Origin: Ambrosia x helenae
Lineage: Eukaryota; Streptophyta; Magnoliopsida; Asterales; Asteraceae
DNA: 64,000 bases
Assembly: GCA_030844895.1 (NCBI GenBank)
Contig: CM061233.1
Span: 87,009,563-87,073,562 of the forward strand
Reading direction: 5' to 3'
A program made the position numbers and the translations under genes. Below the pieces are notes generated by a model. It saw only the letters and a list, made by a program, of their open reading frames with translations, did not search any database and was not told where the DNA came from. How positions within the stretch are numbered: position 1 is the stretch's first letter; every line of letters begins with the position of its first letter. This document shows, in pieces, positions 9,301 through 18,144 of the stretch.

Positions 9301-10394
9301 ATGTAGGAATTGTATTGTGGTGGTGTGTATGATGGTTGTGAGTAGGATGATGTTTGTGTCAAGTAGTTGGTGGTTGGTTTTGATGATTCCATGACATTGG
9401 AAATACATGCAACATGTGGTGCAATGCTTCCTGAGCTCGAGTTACCAACTGGAACTGAAGTGCCTCCAAAATACAAACTGGGATTCTGAGGAATCTGTGA
9501 CCTTCTAGCTTTCCTCCTATCCTCCAACTCTTTGTTCTCCAGCTTTTCGATAAACTCTGAAATAGTCCAGAATTGATAAGCATCCTTCTCTCTGAGAACT
9601 TCCACATGCTGATCCCATTGTGGTGGTAAAGCATCTGCAAACTTATCCACCTGCTTAGTCATTGGAATCTGTACACCATAACTAGACAATTCAGACAACA
9701 AATGCATATATCTAGGAGTTAGTTCTTTTAGAGTTTCATTATTAATAAAAGAAAAATTCTCAAACTCTTTGACCAATTCTTCCATTCTCAGGCTCCTAGT
9801 CTTCTCATTACCATCATGCTTCCTCTTAAGCTTATCCCAAAGCTGCTTTGATGTAGTACATGTCCCAAACTGATGCAACAGGTCACTTGTGATTGCCTGT
9901 GTCAATTGGGAAAAAGCCTTCTTCTCCACCACATATTTCTTCTTCTCGTCCTCAGTTAAGCTTTCCAAAGGAATCATTTCACCTGTATTCTCCAAAATCG
10001 GTGCTGTGTAACCTTTAACAATCATGCTCCATGCCTCTGCTCCTTCAACTCCCATGCCTTCCAAATGGATCTTGAACATGGTATGCCACTGATTATACTC
10101 TTGCATTTCCATGAGCTTCGGTGGCCGAGTTCCACTACCTGTAGACAAATCCTTAATCAAAGTAGAAATAGCATTAGTGGTTTGAGTATTTACCGCCGCT
10201 GCTGCTACTCCCCAGTAATCAGATTGCAGTGCCGGATGTGCTACACTTTGAGGCATCGTGCTCGTCGTTGCCATGTAGTTAAGTGGTTGTGAAGACTGTG
10301 TGTTCGTCTTTTGCGCTGCCACTGTCCATGGGTCCATCATTTGCTGTTGTGGTTGTGTTGTTGCTGATCCCGGAGTAGTTTGAAAACGCCACAT
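6387..10394 (-). CDS. Copia gag, extended, with two zinc knuckles
   Basis: About 1335 residues from the first ATG at 10394 (the frame is open upstream only to a GTG at 10400). Order of parts: Gln-rich start; retrotransposon gag domain of the UBN2 type at about residues 90-300 (contains LWDKLKRKHDGNEKTRSLRM); Asn/Gln-rich linker; CCHC knuckle CFNCGEKGHFKREC near residue 495; acidic Ser/Glu/Asp region about 640-760; heptad-like coiled-coil stretch about 770-870; second CCHC knuckle CFKCGERGHLLAQC near 1140; basic Asn/Lys-rich tail. Ordinary Copia Gag proteins are a few hundred residues with one knuckle, so the C-terminal 800 residues are an extension. It is fully open, which suggests recent function. 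Gag packages the RNA and forms the cytoplasmic particle. Confidence 0.9.
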   Translation of the reverse strand: MWRFQTTPGSATTQPQQQMMDPWTVAAQKTNTQSSQPLNYMATTSTMPQSVAHPALQSDYWGVAAAAVNTQTTNAISTLIKDLSTGSGTRPPKLMEMQEYNQWHTMFKIHLEGMGVEGAEAWSMIVKGYTAPILENTGEMIPLESLTEDEKKKYVVEKKAFSQLTQAITSDLLHQFGTCTTSKQLWDKLKRKHDGNEKTRSLRMEELVKEFENFSFINNETLKELTPRYMHLLSELSSYGVQIPMTKQVDKFADALPPQWDQHVEVLREKDAYQFWTISEFIEKLENKELEDRRKARRSQIPQNPSLYFGGTSVPVGNSSSGSIAPHVACISNVMESSKPTTNYLTQTSSYSQPSYTPPQYNSYISPLSPMQQAGFYTANQTQQPINHQPNQQPVVLDTSNLGNVTVEVAQQHIALVSAMVSSYNGLVASQIGNNNLTNEDYAQIDKEEMELIDIQWAFASIMRRATEFIEKTGRTDLATSPNTTYGFNKEKVTCFNCGEKGHFKRECTQPPKQGNRNPFNANYQNRQQQNQVSYQNNNNYQNRNFNNQNRQPNTQNQIQNQSPNNTNRTVVPITTPNETQQNASQNQALVTQQDERFDWSGMQIGVEEVTTGGNVACVAYQVDMEESVAVDEKKETEVCESDDSETEMEVENEPVEVKAEETSSGMVIDSVTDVPEECRSVYSDSKSESDTEASVDSLDDDIDQLLAEADFLMTRKSCIADDAFTKIDYSKFFTGKEAHFALMAMTEPPKPVSSESSTDVMSDKYCGTCDRLTEENKQLRISRDSAIMNSQSTRKELNAFNKVLDGYKKDISDLKNTLSLKQLAINNYINEIENTKLEMAAIKCFAEKVNKKLESYKNVAYVVDHIIDDNTTNYKSVPSPVLFENHNYHQVIPESSVKSDSSSEMESNTSSIGDPYSDVRPILGLNDEGVYAESVNSDSENDDTGSDQTVNVCEIPKENHIITTEPVSPSDHVHPMANANRDKKSEKNDVKKDNGVKNVVKKNELNEPSDKPVKVFYRMEGSDKIISDEEFPIKNVNYSKLDKIWQESTIWFPKHERTNEIPPEILKKLFSDVPQEPKVHVTEFIRPNVKANGFHEPTYSKGPLPESLRNQQYNDQYPVRSFASPNAHYVFEEYRKCFKCGERGHLLAQCPYVRHKRHEVEVRNSMRKPIDHYVPPHRRVVPQQQQFYNQNNFQMRNNRPIQYDQRNRIAMEQSWRKPVVNTTVDRQKVPQKPIVKSNVGPKSVNSDKVAKKVTFVNNVQKPIEKPKSQIRILKRSEQSWTPNGTPGASTSKVSEKNESVLNNQKKIDPKQKVVEKVNEDVSLKTNVQRPKTQA

Positions 10395-11043
10395 GATCAC
10401 AAACTAAGAAAAATATCTCAACACTTAGAAAAATTTTCAACAAAAACCTAGGTTCGCCCGAAATACTCTAGGTTCGCCCAAAATGATCTAAGTTCGCCCG
10501 AAGTCTTTCAAGTTCGTCCCTTCTGATTTTACGTTCGACCACACAGTACCACCCGAATGTAGATATGACCAGAATGTAAACACAGACTAACAGACTTTTC
10601 ACTTTCGCCCAAAACAAACTGGTCGAAGGTGGGATTTTGTACCCGAAAGTGAAAAATTCTACAAAAAATTTTAGGTTCGACCACTAACTCCTCAGGTTCG
10701 CCCACTTTTCAACACGTTCGACCACTCAACTCAAGTCAGGTTCCAGGTTCGCCCATCACAATCAGATATCACTTTTGAAAAACGGTTATTGTTTGAAAAA
10801 CGGTTATTCTGATCTCAGATTTTCAAAAGTTCATGGATTTGAATGATCTCAATCAGGTTATGTTTCGGAATTGATTTGGAGCAACTTTAATTCTTGGAAA
10901 ACTTGAATTCAACCACAAATTCTCCTTTAAATCGATCAAAAACACTTAAAAACAATGTTTATGTAAAAACAGATGTATTTAGGTCAAAAACATGTCCAAA
11001 TCAGCTCTGATTTTATCAAATTTGTTGTTGTATGATCCTCTAT
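10395..11043 (-). other. Copia gag leader with motif cluster
   Basis: Untranslated leader between the primer-binding site and gag. The gag-proximal part (10447-10760) contains about 14 copies of the TTCGNCC-type motif, most here as AGGTTCGCCC or AAGTTCGCCC, with some reverse copies such as GGTCGAAGGTG. A 16-bp direct repeat (TTTGAAAAACGGTTAT) occurs near 10775 and 10791. The rest (10810-11040) shows nothing recognisable. Confidence 0.75.
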
Positions 11044-11055
11044 GCTCTGATACCA
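11044..11055 (-). promoter_or_regulatory. Primer-binding site, initiator Met tRNA (Copia)
   Basis: On the minus strand TGGTATCAGAGC, complementary to the 3' end of plant initiator methionine tRNA, three bases after the LTR end. This is the minus-strand priming site for reverse transcription. Confidence 0.93.
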
Positions 11056-11058
11056 CTT

Positions 11059-11555
11059 TGTGAGCGAAAGATTTTAGCTAAAACAGGATTATACGATCAT
11101 ACAAGTCACAAAACTAGGTGCGGAAACCCTAGTTCTGAACAAATTGATAAAACACAAATCAAAACGCAATCAAGATCATTTTCAACATCATTTCATAGAT
11201 TAACTTCTTTCAAATAAGCTTTTACAATCAGTTTTACGTTAATCTAGAACACACACACAATATCTCAAAACAACCTCTGAACCTGACCTGAACACAGACA
11301 CAACTGACAACTCTATTACATAATCAAAATCACAAAACCTATTTATAGACACTGCACATTCGCCCCTTTTCACTGGTCGAATGTGAGTCTTTTCCACATT
11401 CGTCCACTACCACTGGTCGAATGTGTCTTCTTGTTAGTTCCAATCTACCTTCGTCCACTTTTTATCTTCCTTCGCCCATAATGTTTACCTTCGGCCAAGT
11501 CACTAACACATGTTAATTATGTTTATCCAATCCTTAGTCGCAAAACGCATCAACA
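11059..11555 (-). repeat. 5' LTR of the Copia element
   Basis: 497 bp with TG...CA ends on the minus strand (starts TGTTGATGCG, ends CGCTCACA). U3 holds about seven CACNTTCGNCC motifs (11355-11490). A TATA box (CTATAAATAGG on the minus strand, 11339-11350) follows, putting the RNA start near 11315. The outer boundary is set by the point where the interrupted gypsy gag frame resumes at 11556. The partner LTR is outside the window, so LTR divergence cannot be read. Confidence 0.88.
11355..11490. repeat. CACNTTCGNCC motif cluster in U3 of the Copia LTR
   Basis: CACATTCGCCC/GGTCGAATGTG at 11355-11383 and CACATTCGTCC/GGTCGAATGTG at 11396-11426 form two hairpin-like pairs with loops of 7-9 bases. 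Three further copies (ACCTTCGTCC, TCCTTCGCCC, ACCTTCGGCC) follow. The cluster lies directly upstream of the TATA box. Confidence 0.85.
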
Positions 11556-11708
11556 GATTTGTTGCGCCATTTGTTGAGAAATGATCGCAGCCAGTTGGGC
11601 ATCGACACCATTGTTGTTGTGGTTAGGACCGTGGTTATGGTTATGGTTGTCGCCACCTTCATCGTGGTTCTCACCATTGCTATTGCGAGTGCTGCGACGT
11701 GGAGGCAT
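11556..11708 (-). pseudogene. Ty3/gypsy gag, N-terminal 51 codons, interrupted by the Copia insertion
   Basis: Starts at ATG 11708 with MPPRRSTRNS, then a His/Asn-rich stretch and DAQLAAIISQQMAQQ, the familiar start of plant gypsy gag proteins. The frame is intact to codon 51, where the Copia LTR begins. The rest must lie beyond the other end of the Copia element, left of the window. Confidence 0.85.
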
Positions 11709-12238
11709 GATTTGTAAGAGACACAATGAAATGAATGAGAATATATAAGGAATGTAATCATTTATTCATTAATTAAAACGAATAAACGAAAACGTTGACT
11801 TATCAAAGATTCTAAATTCTAATAACATATGAAGACATGCTTTAGCCTATAAGTGAACACTCATCCCGAGAATTCCCAGGTAGGCATCCGGGTCCCTCGT
11901 CTAATTGGGATATATGCGCAATGCCAGCCTAGACAGAAGACTCAGAATACAGGCGTTCACCCTTCCAGATTGCACGTGTTCATTATTAAAATCTAGAACT
12001 TCGACGAGATCTCAAGGAGGTTCAGGTTAAACCTGAGGATTTTGTCCTATTAATCTAATGGTGGATCAGGATTGCAGCAGACGAATAAGAGTAGGTCACA
12101 TGTAGGCTTAGGGTTACATAGGATAGGGATAAGATTAGGGAAGCAATTAGGATTTCAAGTAAGAGGAGCAAGTACTGCTTAAGTCCCTAAGGTTATAGTC
12201 TAGATTATTTTCTAATAACCTAATTCCCTATAACCAAG
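11709..12238 (-). other. Gypsy leader between primer-binding site and gag
   Basis: Noncoding. The block at 11830-12060 is closely similar to 28975-29215 (opposite strand) and partly to 55290-55450, the leaders of two other LTR elements in this window. A second shared piece (GGAATTAGGTTATTAGAAAA, minus strand) lies next to the primer-binding site and recurs at 28800. Conservation across elements points to a packaging or translation function of the RNA leader; that is inference. Confidence 0.75.
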
Positions 12239-12250
12239 GCTCTGATACCA
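12239..12250 (-). promoter_or_regulatory. Primer-binding site, initiator Met tRNA (gypsy)
   Basis: Minus strand TGGTATCAGAGC, three bases from the LTR end (TGTTACA GAT TGGTATC). Confidence 0.93.
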
Positions 12251-13804
12251 ATCTGTAACACCCCAACCGATGGCGGAATCATCGGGATGTCACGTATTGA
12301 TGATTGTTTCAGTAGCACATGGTATAAATTGAATTTTAAATAACTTATTCAAAACATAATATCCAATGTAAAATGATGTCTAGGAATTCAATACATAATA
12401 TCAAATAACAAAACTTCAAATAGCTCCAAATAATAACTTCATGTATAATCCATATGCAAACTCAAGCCTCAGCTTCATTGTTACCTGAAACATGTTAATT
12501 TTGAAAATATTTTTGGGTCAACAAAAGTTGTGAGAATTACATAGGTTTTGATAATCGAATAAAAATGTTGTGCAATTCATGTGTCATGGCAAGTCTAGTC
12601 CATATGTGAAAACATACTAGAAGTAAATCGAGTGCATAATCAACCCTTGTGACTGTTATAATGTGGTACATCCCATACGCTCATGGTTCACTCGAATATG
12701 TTATGCGATAACAAACACCCACGCTACCTTTGTAGGAGGCACGTATCCGGGTGGCATTGTCAGTCCAATAGATCTATCAATGTATACCGTCGGCTGATCA
12801 ATGTTAATGATTATGCTAGAATTGTGCTTACCCTAGTCATGTTCAAGACATAATGCAACATAGAAAAACACATAGACACATTGATGATTGAATTGCATAA
12901 ATGATGTTGTAACATGTTTCACCCTAAAAATGGTGATAAATAGAAAAGGGGCTATGTAAAACTCACCTTAGCAAAATGTTATTCTTCTTGAAAAAATGAA
13001 TAGTGGTGTTGCCCAAATGTGTCAAGCATCACCCTATAATAAGGTAATAAATATGTCTAAGTCTATCTATTCTACAAATGTATATGTTCTAGGGCTTCGA
13101 ATTTGGGGATAAATGCTCGTTTGATTAATATTAAAATGTTTGATAATTGAGAGAATTTTTGGTAAATAAATAAACAAAAATCTTTTTATAAAATTTGAAT
13201 TTAAGATGATCACAATAATGAGTTTAAAGTATAAAAATAATTTTTATAAAATTATTTTCTTTAAAATAGAATATTAATTCTATTTATAACAATTTATCAA
13301 AATTTAACTTTAATATTCAAAAATACTAAAATTAAAGAATTACTGGTTTAAAATTTATATTTCTGTTCTAAATAATCAGAAATAATTTGTATAAATTTTT
13401 GGTGTAAAAATATTAAAAATTGGATTTATTATGATTTAATTATTATTAAAACTAACAAAAATTGATTAAAAATATTAAATAAATGATTTTTCAGAAATAA
13501 AAATCATATCAGAAAAGTTTATTGTTATATAAACTCAGAATAATTTTTGTGGAAATTTATAAAATTGTTTTGATATTTTAATAGAATTTTATAAATATAA
13601 TAGAATAAACTTGATTTATTTATTAAATATATTAAATAAATAAATTTTTGAAAACTAAAAATTGTAAGTTAAACTTTTTCATTAGATTAACTTAAATTAA
13701 TTTTTGTAGAATTATTAAAGGAGTTTTAATATTTTAAAACGGATTTATAAAATTATAAGTAATATATAATTAATTTTGATTGTTTGATTAAAAACGAAAT
13801 AAAG

Positions 13805-13892
13805 AAAAAGATTTGCCACAGCCGGGACTCGAACCCGCGTGGCTTAGTTGGTGGGTACCAGACACAACCACTTGGTCCAGACCAGTGGTTGT
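13805..13892 (-). ncRNA. tRNA-like Pol III unit inside the gypsy LTR (minus)
   Basis: On the minus strand there is an A-box-like TGGACCAAGTGG, then about 35 bases later a perfect B box (GGTTCGAGTCC) in a T-arm-like hairpin. The outer stem GCCAC/GTGGC closes this arm, and a T run follows (CTTTTTC at about 13801-13807). No complete cloverleaf with a matching acceptor stem is visible, so it is a tRNA-derived sequence, not a tRNA gene. It is in sense with the retroelement. Confidence 0.55.
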
Positions 13893-14488
13893 GTTGGTTT
13901 CTGTTTATTAAAAATAAATAACATATCAGAAATTGTGTTTTTCCCCAATTATAAGCATACGAGCCCTAGATTTGCAATCGAGCATTTTACACAACATTAA
14001 TCTAATTAACCATAGGGTAAACGTTGTGTTCATGCCGATTAACGAAACCCATAACAGAAAACAAACTTACAATGTTGAATTGAATACGAATTGACTGGTC
14101 AAGCTTCGAAGTCAACTCGAACAATAATCCAAGAACAGAGATTTTTTTGAGAGAAATTAGAGATTGAGAAGAGAAGATTGGCGAGTTGTGAAGGTCCAGA
14201 TAGGTTCAATTTATAGTGTAGTGGCTTAGGTGCTCGAATTGGTAATGTTGACTTTGTAATGAATGTTTGACGCGTCGTGGATCAATTATGGTAACAATTG
14301 AATGGCAATTGACGTGTGTATGAGTCACAACAGGCCGGTAATCATGGTGCATTGCCAATCACAGATCAATTACGAGTTATTGATTGTGATTATGGTAAGT
14401 CGCGTCTCACAGTTGACTTTCTAAGTCAACTGTGAGGGTTTTTAAACTAGTGTTATAATAATAATGATCCGGGTTTAAAACAAGAATT

Positions 14489-14574
14489 ATGGCTAGATCA
14501 GTTGGTTGTGTGGGTGAGTATAACGAACCGGCTTGGGACGCGGGTTCGAGTCCCGGCCCAAGCACATTTTTTTT
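14489..14574 (+). ncRNA. tRNA-like Pol III unit inside the gypsy LTR (plus)
   Basis: On the plus strand an A-box-like TGGCTAGATCAGTTGG is followed about 40 bases on by B box GGTTCGAGTCC (14543-14553), within a stem GCTTGGG/CCCAAGC, and then by eight T residues (a Pol III terminator). It has the same layout as the unit at 13805-13892 but the opposite orientation. The acceptor stem does not pair with the 5' start, so a functional tRNA is unlikely. It could be a SINE head or a tRNA-derived LTR module. Confidence 0.6.
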
Positions 14575-14735
14575 AAAACATTTTTCCACAACATATAAAT
14601 ATATATATATAATTAATATAGTATTAGGGTTCCCAAAATGCCACAAAAATAATTAAATGCGAACAATAATACTGGAACTTGACGTTTTTATTAATAATGA
14701 TGTGTAACGTACAAGTATAAATGCGTAATGTTACA

Positions 14736-14755
14736 GTCTCCCCTACTTTTAGGAA
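14736..14755 (-). promoter_or_regulatory. Polypurine tract (gypsy)
   Basis: Minus strand AAAAGTAGGGGAGAC abuts the LTR start. It is the plus-strand priming site and overlaps the pol stop region. Confidence 0.85.
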
Positions 14756-15742
14756 CTTCGTCCCGAAGTTGGAGTTGGAGAGTCTGGTGGAAAAAGATGT
14801 GGGTACTTAGACTTCATCTGGTCTTTACGTTCCCAAGTGAATTCTGGGCCTCGTTTAGATTCCCAACGAACCTTAAGATCGGAATGCGACTGCGCTTGAG
14901 TTTCTTGACTCCAGTATCAACAATCTCGACGGGTTTCTCGATAATGTGCATCGTTTCATCAATCTGCACATCTTCGAGAGGAACATGGAGGTTCTCATCT
15001 GCTAAGCATTTCTTGAGATTCGAAACATGGAAGGTCGGGTGAACATTGCTTAGCTCAGGTGGAAGATCAAGTTTGTAAGCCACTTTTCCAACCCTGTCAA
15101 GAATTTTGAATGGGCCTACGTATCGTGGAGCTAGTTTTCCCTTTCTACCGAAACGAATCACTCCTTTCCAAGGGGATACCTTAAGTAGTACAAGGTCCCC
15201 AACTTGAAATTCCAAGGGTTTACGACGTTTATCAGCATAACTCTTCTGACGACTTCTAGCCTTGAGAAGATTATCCTGAATGAGTTGGATTTTGTCTGTG
15301 GTTTCCTGGATTAGTTCGGGTCCAGTGATACGGGCTTCACCAACCTCGGTCCAACAGACAGTTGAACGACATTTACGACCATAGAGTGCTTCGAATGGAG
15401 CCATGTTGATGCTGGCATGATAACTGTTGTTGTATGAAAACTCAACCAAAGGGAGATGAGAATCCCATGCGCCACCAAAATCGATGACACATGCCCTGAG
15501 CATATCCTCAAGTGTTTGGATGGTCCGTTCAGTCTGACCATCTGTTTGAGGGTGATAAGCAGTACTCAGGTTCAACTTGGTACCCAAAGCATCTTGTAGA
15601 GAATCCCAAAAGTGAGAGGTGAAACGTCCATCACGATCAGAGATAATGTCCAAAGGTATACCATGACGACATACGATTTCACTTACGTACATCTTTGCCA
15701 ACCTTTCCACAGAATACTTCTCACGAATAGGTAAGAAGTGGG
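14749..15742 (-). pseudogene. Ty3/gypsy pol fragment: integrase with chromodomain-like tail
   Basis: Contains the integrase core (ISDRDGRFTSHFWDSLQDAL, YHPQTDGQTERTIQTLEDML) and the GPFKILDRVGKVAYKLDLP block usual near the integrase C-terminus. A one-base shift at about 14884 takes the frame away from the end; another frame then reads RGPEFTWE and YPHLF and stops at 14749, a tail found in chromovirus-type (Tekay-like) elements. The N-terminal part of pol is missing because the frame is cut at 15742 by a MITE-like sequence and does not resume beyond it. Confidence 0.88.
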
Positions 15743-16137
15743 ATTGAGTTTCAAAACAACTTATTGACTTATTGGCTTTTTCAAAAAGCCAATAAGTCAA
15801 TAAGTTGTTTGTGTAACCCAAAAGCACTTTATGTTTTGACTTTTGGCTTTTAAGGGTGGAAAAGCTGTTTTTGAATAGTTAGAAATCCTGGCTTTTAGCT
15901 TTTGGCTTTTGACTTTTGGAAAAAAATTACAAATTCACCACCCATACAACCAATATTCACGATAAGTTAAGCGAAACACTTAAAAAAATAACAATTTATT
16001 GACTTTTTGATGTTTCTCATCCCAAAAGCTAATCCAAACACTTTTTTTAAAACTCCTTTTCAAAAAGTCATAAGCCAATAAGCACTTTTGACCAAAAGCA
16101 CTTTTGCATCTCTAAACTCAATCCCAAACACCCTCAT
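15743..16137. mobile_element. MITE-like element cutting the gypsy integrase
   Basis: Left end GGGATTGAGTTT; right end AAACTCAATCCCAAACACCC, its inverted repeat. It also has subterminal copies of AAAAGCACTT and repeated GGCTTTT/AAAAGCC blocks, including a long hairpin at 15757-15804 (TTATTGACTTATTGGC and its complement). The left terminus seems short by about 8 bp relative to the right. No coding capacity. No clear target duplication. Confidence 0.6.
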
Positions 16138-17080
16138 AAATACCCCTTAACTTAACGAGATAAGTTAGCTGGGTTAGTGTCAGAGACGAATTTAGCAAAA
16201 AAAAAATGTAAAACTAAAGAACCCAGATGTAAAAGGTTTCGATTTTAGACTGAAGTGACAAAAGTAATCAAACCTGCTATTAACTCTTTTGATTTTGGTG
16301 TTTTAAAAAACATTCAAATTAAAGTAATAAGTCATTTATGTTGAGTTAAGATCCATAAAGTTCTATCAACAGTTTGAAAGTTTGGAAATTGTAGTGTAAA
16401 TTTTAATTGACCGGTTACCTTTACTCTTTTTTTTATCATACATACGTATAATGTTAACGAACCACTTTTCCTAAAAAAAAAATAAGCGTAAAGAACAAAA
16501 ATTTCAACTTCAAAAGCGTAAAGGGTAAAACCAAACTATTTAACTTAATTGGGCTAATTTGGTCTACTTAATCAACTTGGCTAGTTTGGTTTGTCATTTT
16601 ATGAAACCATAAATAACGATTTAACATTGAATAATTAATGGTTTAACTTATAATTTACGCAATCCTGACCCATCCACCAATTTATGAGTTGATTTGGATA
16701 AAGAATATTGCATGTTGGTTAATTTGAGCCTATTCAAATTACACAATGAGTCAATTTGGGCCAAGTCAATTTAAACAACGGATCAAAACGAGCCACTTTT
16801 AAAATACTTATTAACTTAAAATGAGTCTAAACAGAAGAGCACCATAACCATTGTTTGTCTCCATCACTTTGCCTCTACCAACTAATCACAACCCCTGGCA
16901 CCACTTGCGTATCAACCTCGCCATCATTCCACCTCCTTTGCTAGGGTCTCCACCTTCTTATCCGGATCATAGCGAGAATATTTTCAATGACCCATTTTGA
17001 CCCAAACTTATTTTCACACACCCCCTTTTACCCTTACACACAACTCAACCCATCTGTTTTATGCCTTTGACAAGCTTAAT
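16138..17080. other. Intergenic, no recognisable feature
   Basis: AT-rich sequence with degenerate repeats of the type GGTTAATTTG and GGGCCAAGTCAATTT around 16540-16830 (probably an old MITE). No ORF, RNA or promoter that I can support. Confidence 0.5.
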
Positions 17081-18144
17081 TATTAGAATATTAAATTAAA
17101 TGTAAAATATTATAAGAGTCAATGGTCTTTATTAGGTTGATTAGGAGAGTCAATGGTCTTTGCTAGGTTAACTAGGAGATTCAATGGTCTTCATATGTTA
17201 CCCATATTTCTCTCAATGTATCTCGCCTATTCATCCCTATAAGAAGAGGGACATTGTACAAGGTTATTCGATCAATACCATCAATACCATTGTCTTACAT
17301 GGTATCAGAGCCAGCCTAGGCTCTATACTGTTTCCGTTGCACCACCAGAAAATACAAACCCTAGCTGTCACCGCCTTATAAAAACCCTAGACAGGGCGGC
17401 GAGCTGTCACCGCCGCCGTCACCCTGTCTAGCCGCTTTTCCCTTTTTTTTCGTTTGCTAGTTTCACTTTTCCATTCCGTTTTAAATAAGTCTCAATTTTC
17501 GGTTCTAGGTTTTTTGCCATTATTATCAAATCTATTTTCAGAACACCGTAGCATCCCACAGCCGCCGCCATAGTGCCTGCCTACCTTCCATCTTATTGAT
17601 TCTGCTTCTCCGTCATGCCACTCCTTGTCGCCCTGCCGCCGCTGCTTATTGGACTACGGTCCTCCGCCGCGCCGCTTGCTGGACTACAATCCCCCGCCGC
17701 GACGCTACTTCCGCCGCCACCTTGCCGCATTGGAGACCTCATATCGGATAATAGGATCATTAATTTTGTGGATTTTCATTGAAGATTATGGATTCCAATT
17801 TATGAGATTATGGCAAAAGTTTTGATCAATATTGAAGACCGTTTATTATTATTGTTTTTTTTTTTTTCTATGTTCTGGTTTGCCCCACCTGAGCTTCTGG
17901 TTTCCTTTCGCTTTGACTGCGGGGGAGTATTAGAATATTAAATTAAATATAAAATATTATAAGAGTCAATGGTCTTTATTAGGTTGATTAAGAGAGTCAA
18001 TGGTCTTTGCGAGGTTGACTAGAAGAGTCAATGGTGTTCATATGTTACCCATATTTCTTTCCATGTATCTCGCTTATTCATCCCTATAAAAAAATAGACA
18101 TTGTACAAGGTTATTCGATCAATACAATCAATACCATTGGCTTA
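17081..18144 (+). mobile_element. Copia-type TRIM element with two LTRs of about 219 bp
   Basis: LTRs 17081-17299 and 17928-18144 start TATTAGAATATTAAATTAAA and are about 90 percent alike by eye. The first is followed at once by the primer-binding site TGGTATCAGAGCC (17300-17312). The second is preceded by the purine tract GCGGGGGAG. The internal 628 bp (17300-17927) has no ORF of note, only GC-rich CCGCCG repeats around 17395-17740. The LTRs contain a triple AGTCAATGGTCTT repeat. The 3' LTR loses its last two bases where a Harbinger element begins after TTA. Confidence 0.85.

Larger units (their letters stand above)
1..11555 (-). mobile_element. Ty1/Copia LTR retrotransposon, Sirevirus-like, 3' end beyond window
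   Basis: Read on the minus strand the order is 5' LTR (11555-11059), primer-binding site, leader, gag, pol (protease, integrase, reverse transcriptase, RNase H), a 2.4-kb noncoding 3' region and an accessory ORF that runs off the window. Integrase before reverse transcriptase defines Copia. The very long gag and an extra ORF in the env position are typical of the Sirevirus branch; that assignment is inference. Pol has one in-frame stop and one frameshift, so this copy is not autonomous. The element is inserted in a gypsy gag gene. The 5 bp next to the LTR, GATTT at 11556-11560, is the expected target duplication, but its partner lies outside the window. Confidence 0.9.
12254..14735 (-). repeat. 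2.5-kb gypsy LTR shared by a downstream gag and an upstream pol
   Basis: On the minus strand it starts TGTAACATTACGC (14735) and ends GGGGTGTTACA (12254), with a 7-bp terminal inverted repeat. A primer-binding site and gag follow it; a polypurine tract and the pol end precede it. One LTR therefore serves two element bodies. The 12254-12340 end is clearly similar to the LTRs at 51150 and 55962. A TATA box lies at 14207-14216 (minus CTATAAATTG). The interior at 13090-13800 is extremely AT-rich. Two tRNA-like segments lie inside. Confidence 0.85.

Noticed and set aside
14489..14574. A functional tRNA gene
   Set aside because: A and B boxes and a terminator are present, but no acceptor stem or clear anticodon arm can be formed.
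14407..14646. 79-codon minus-strand frame in the gypsy LTR
   Set aside because: It reads through the tRNA-like unit in antisense (PGLEPAS is the reverse of the T-arm).
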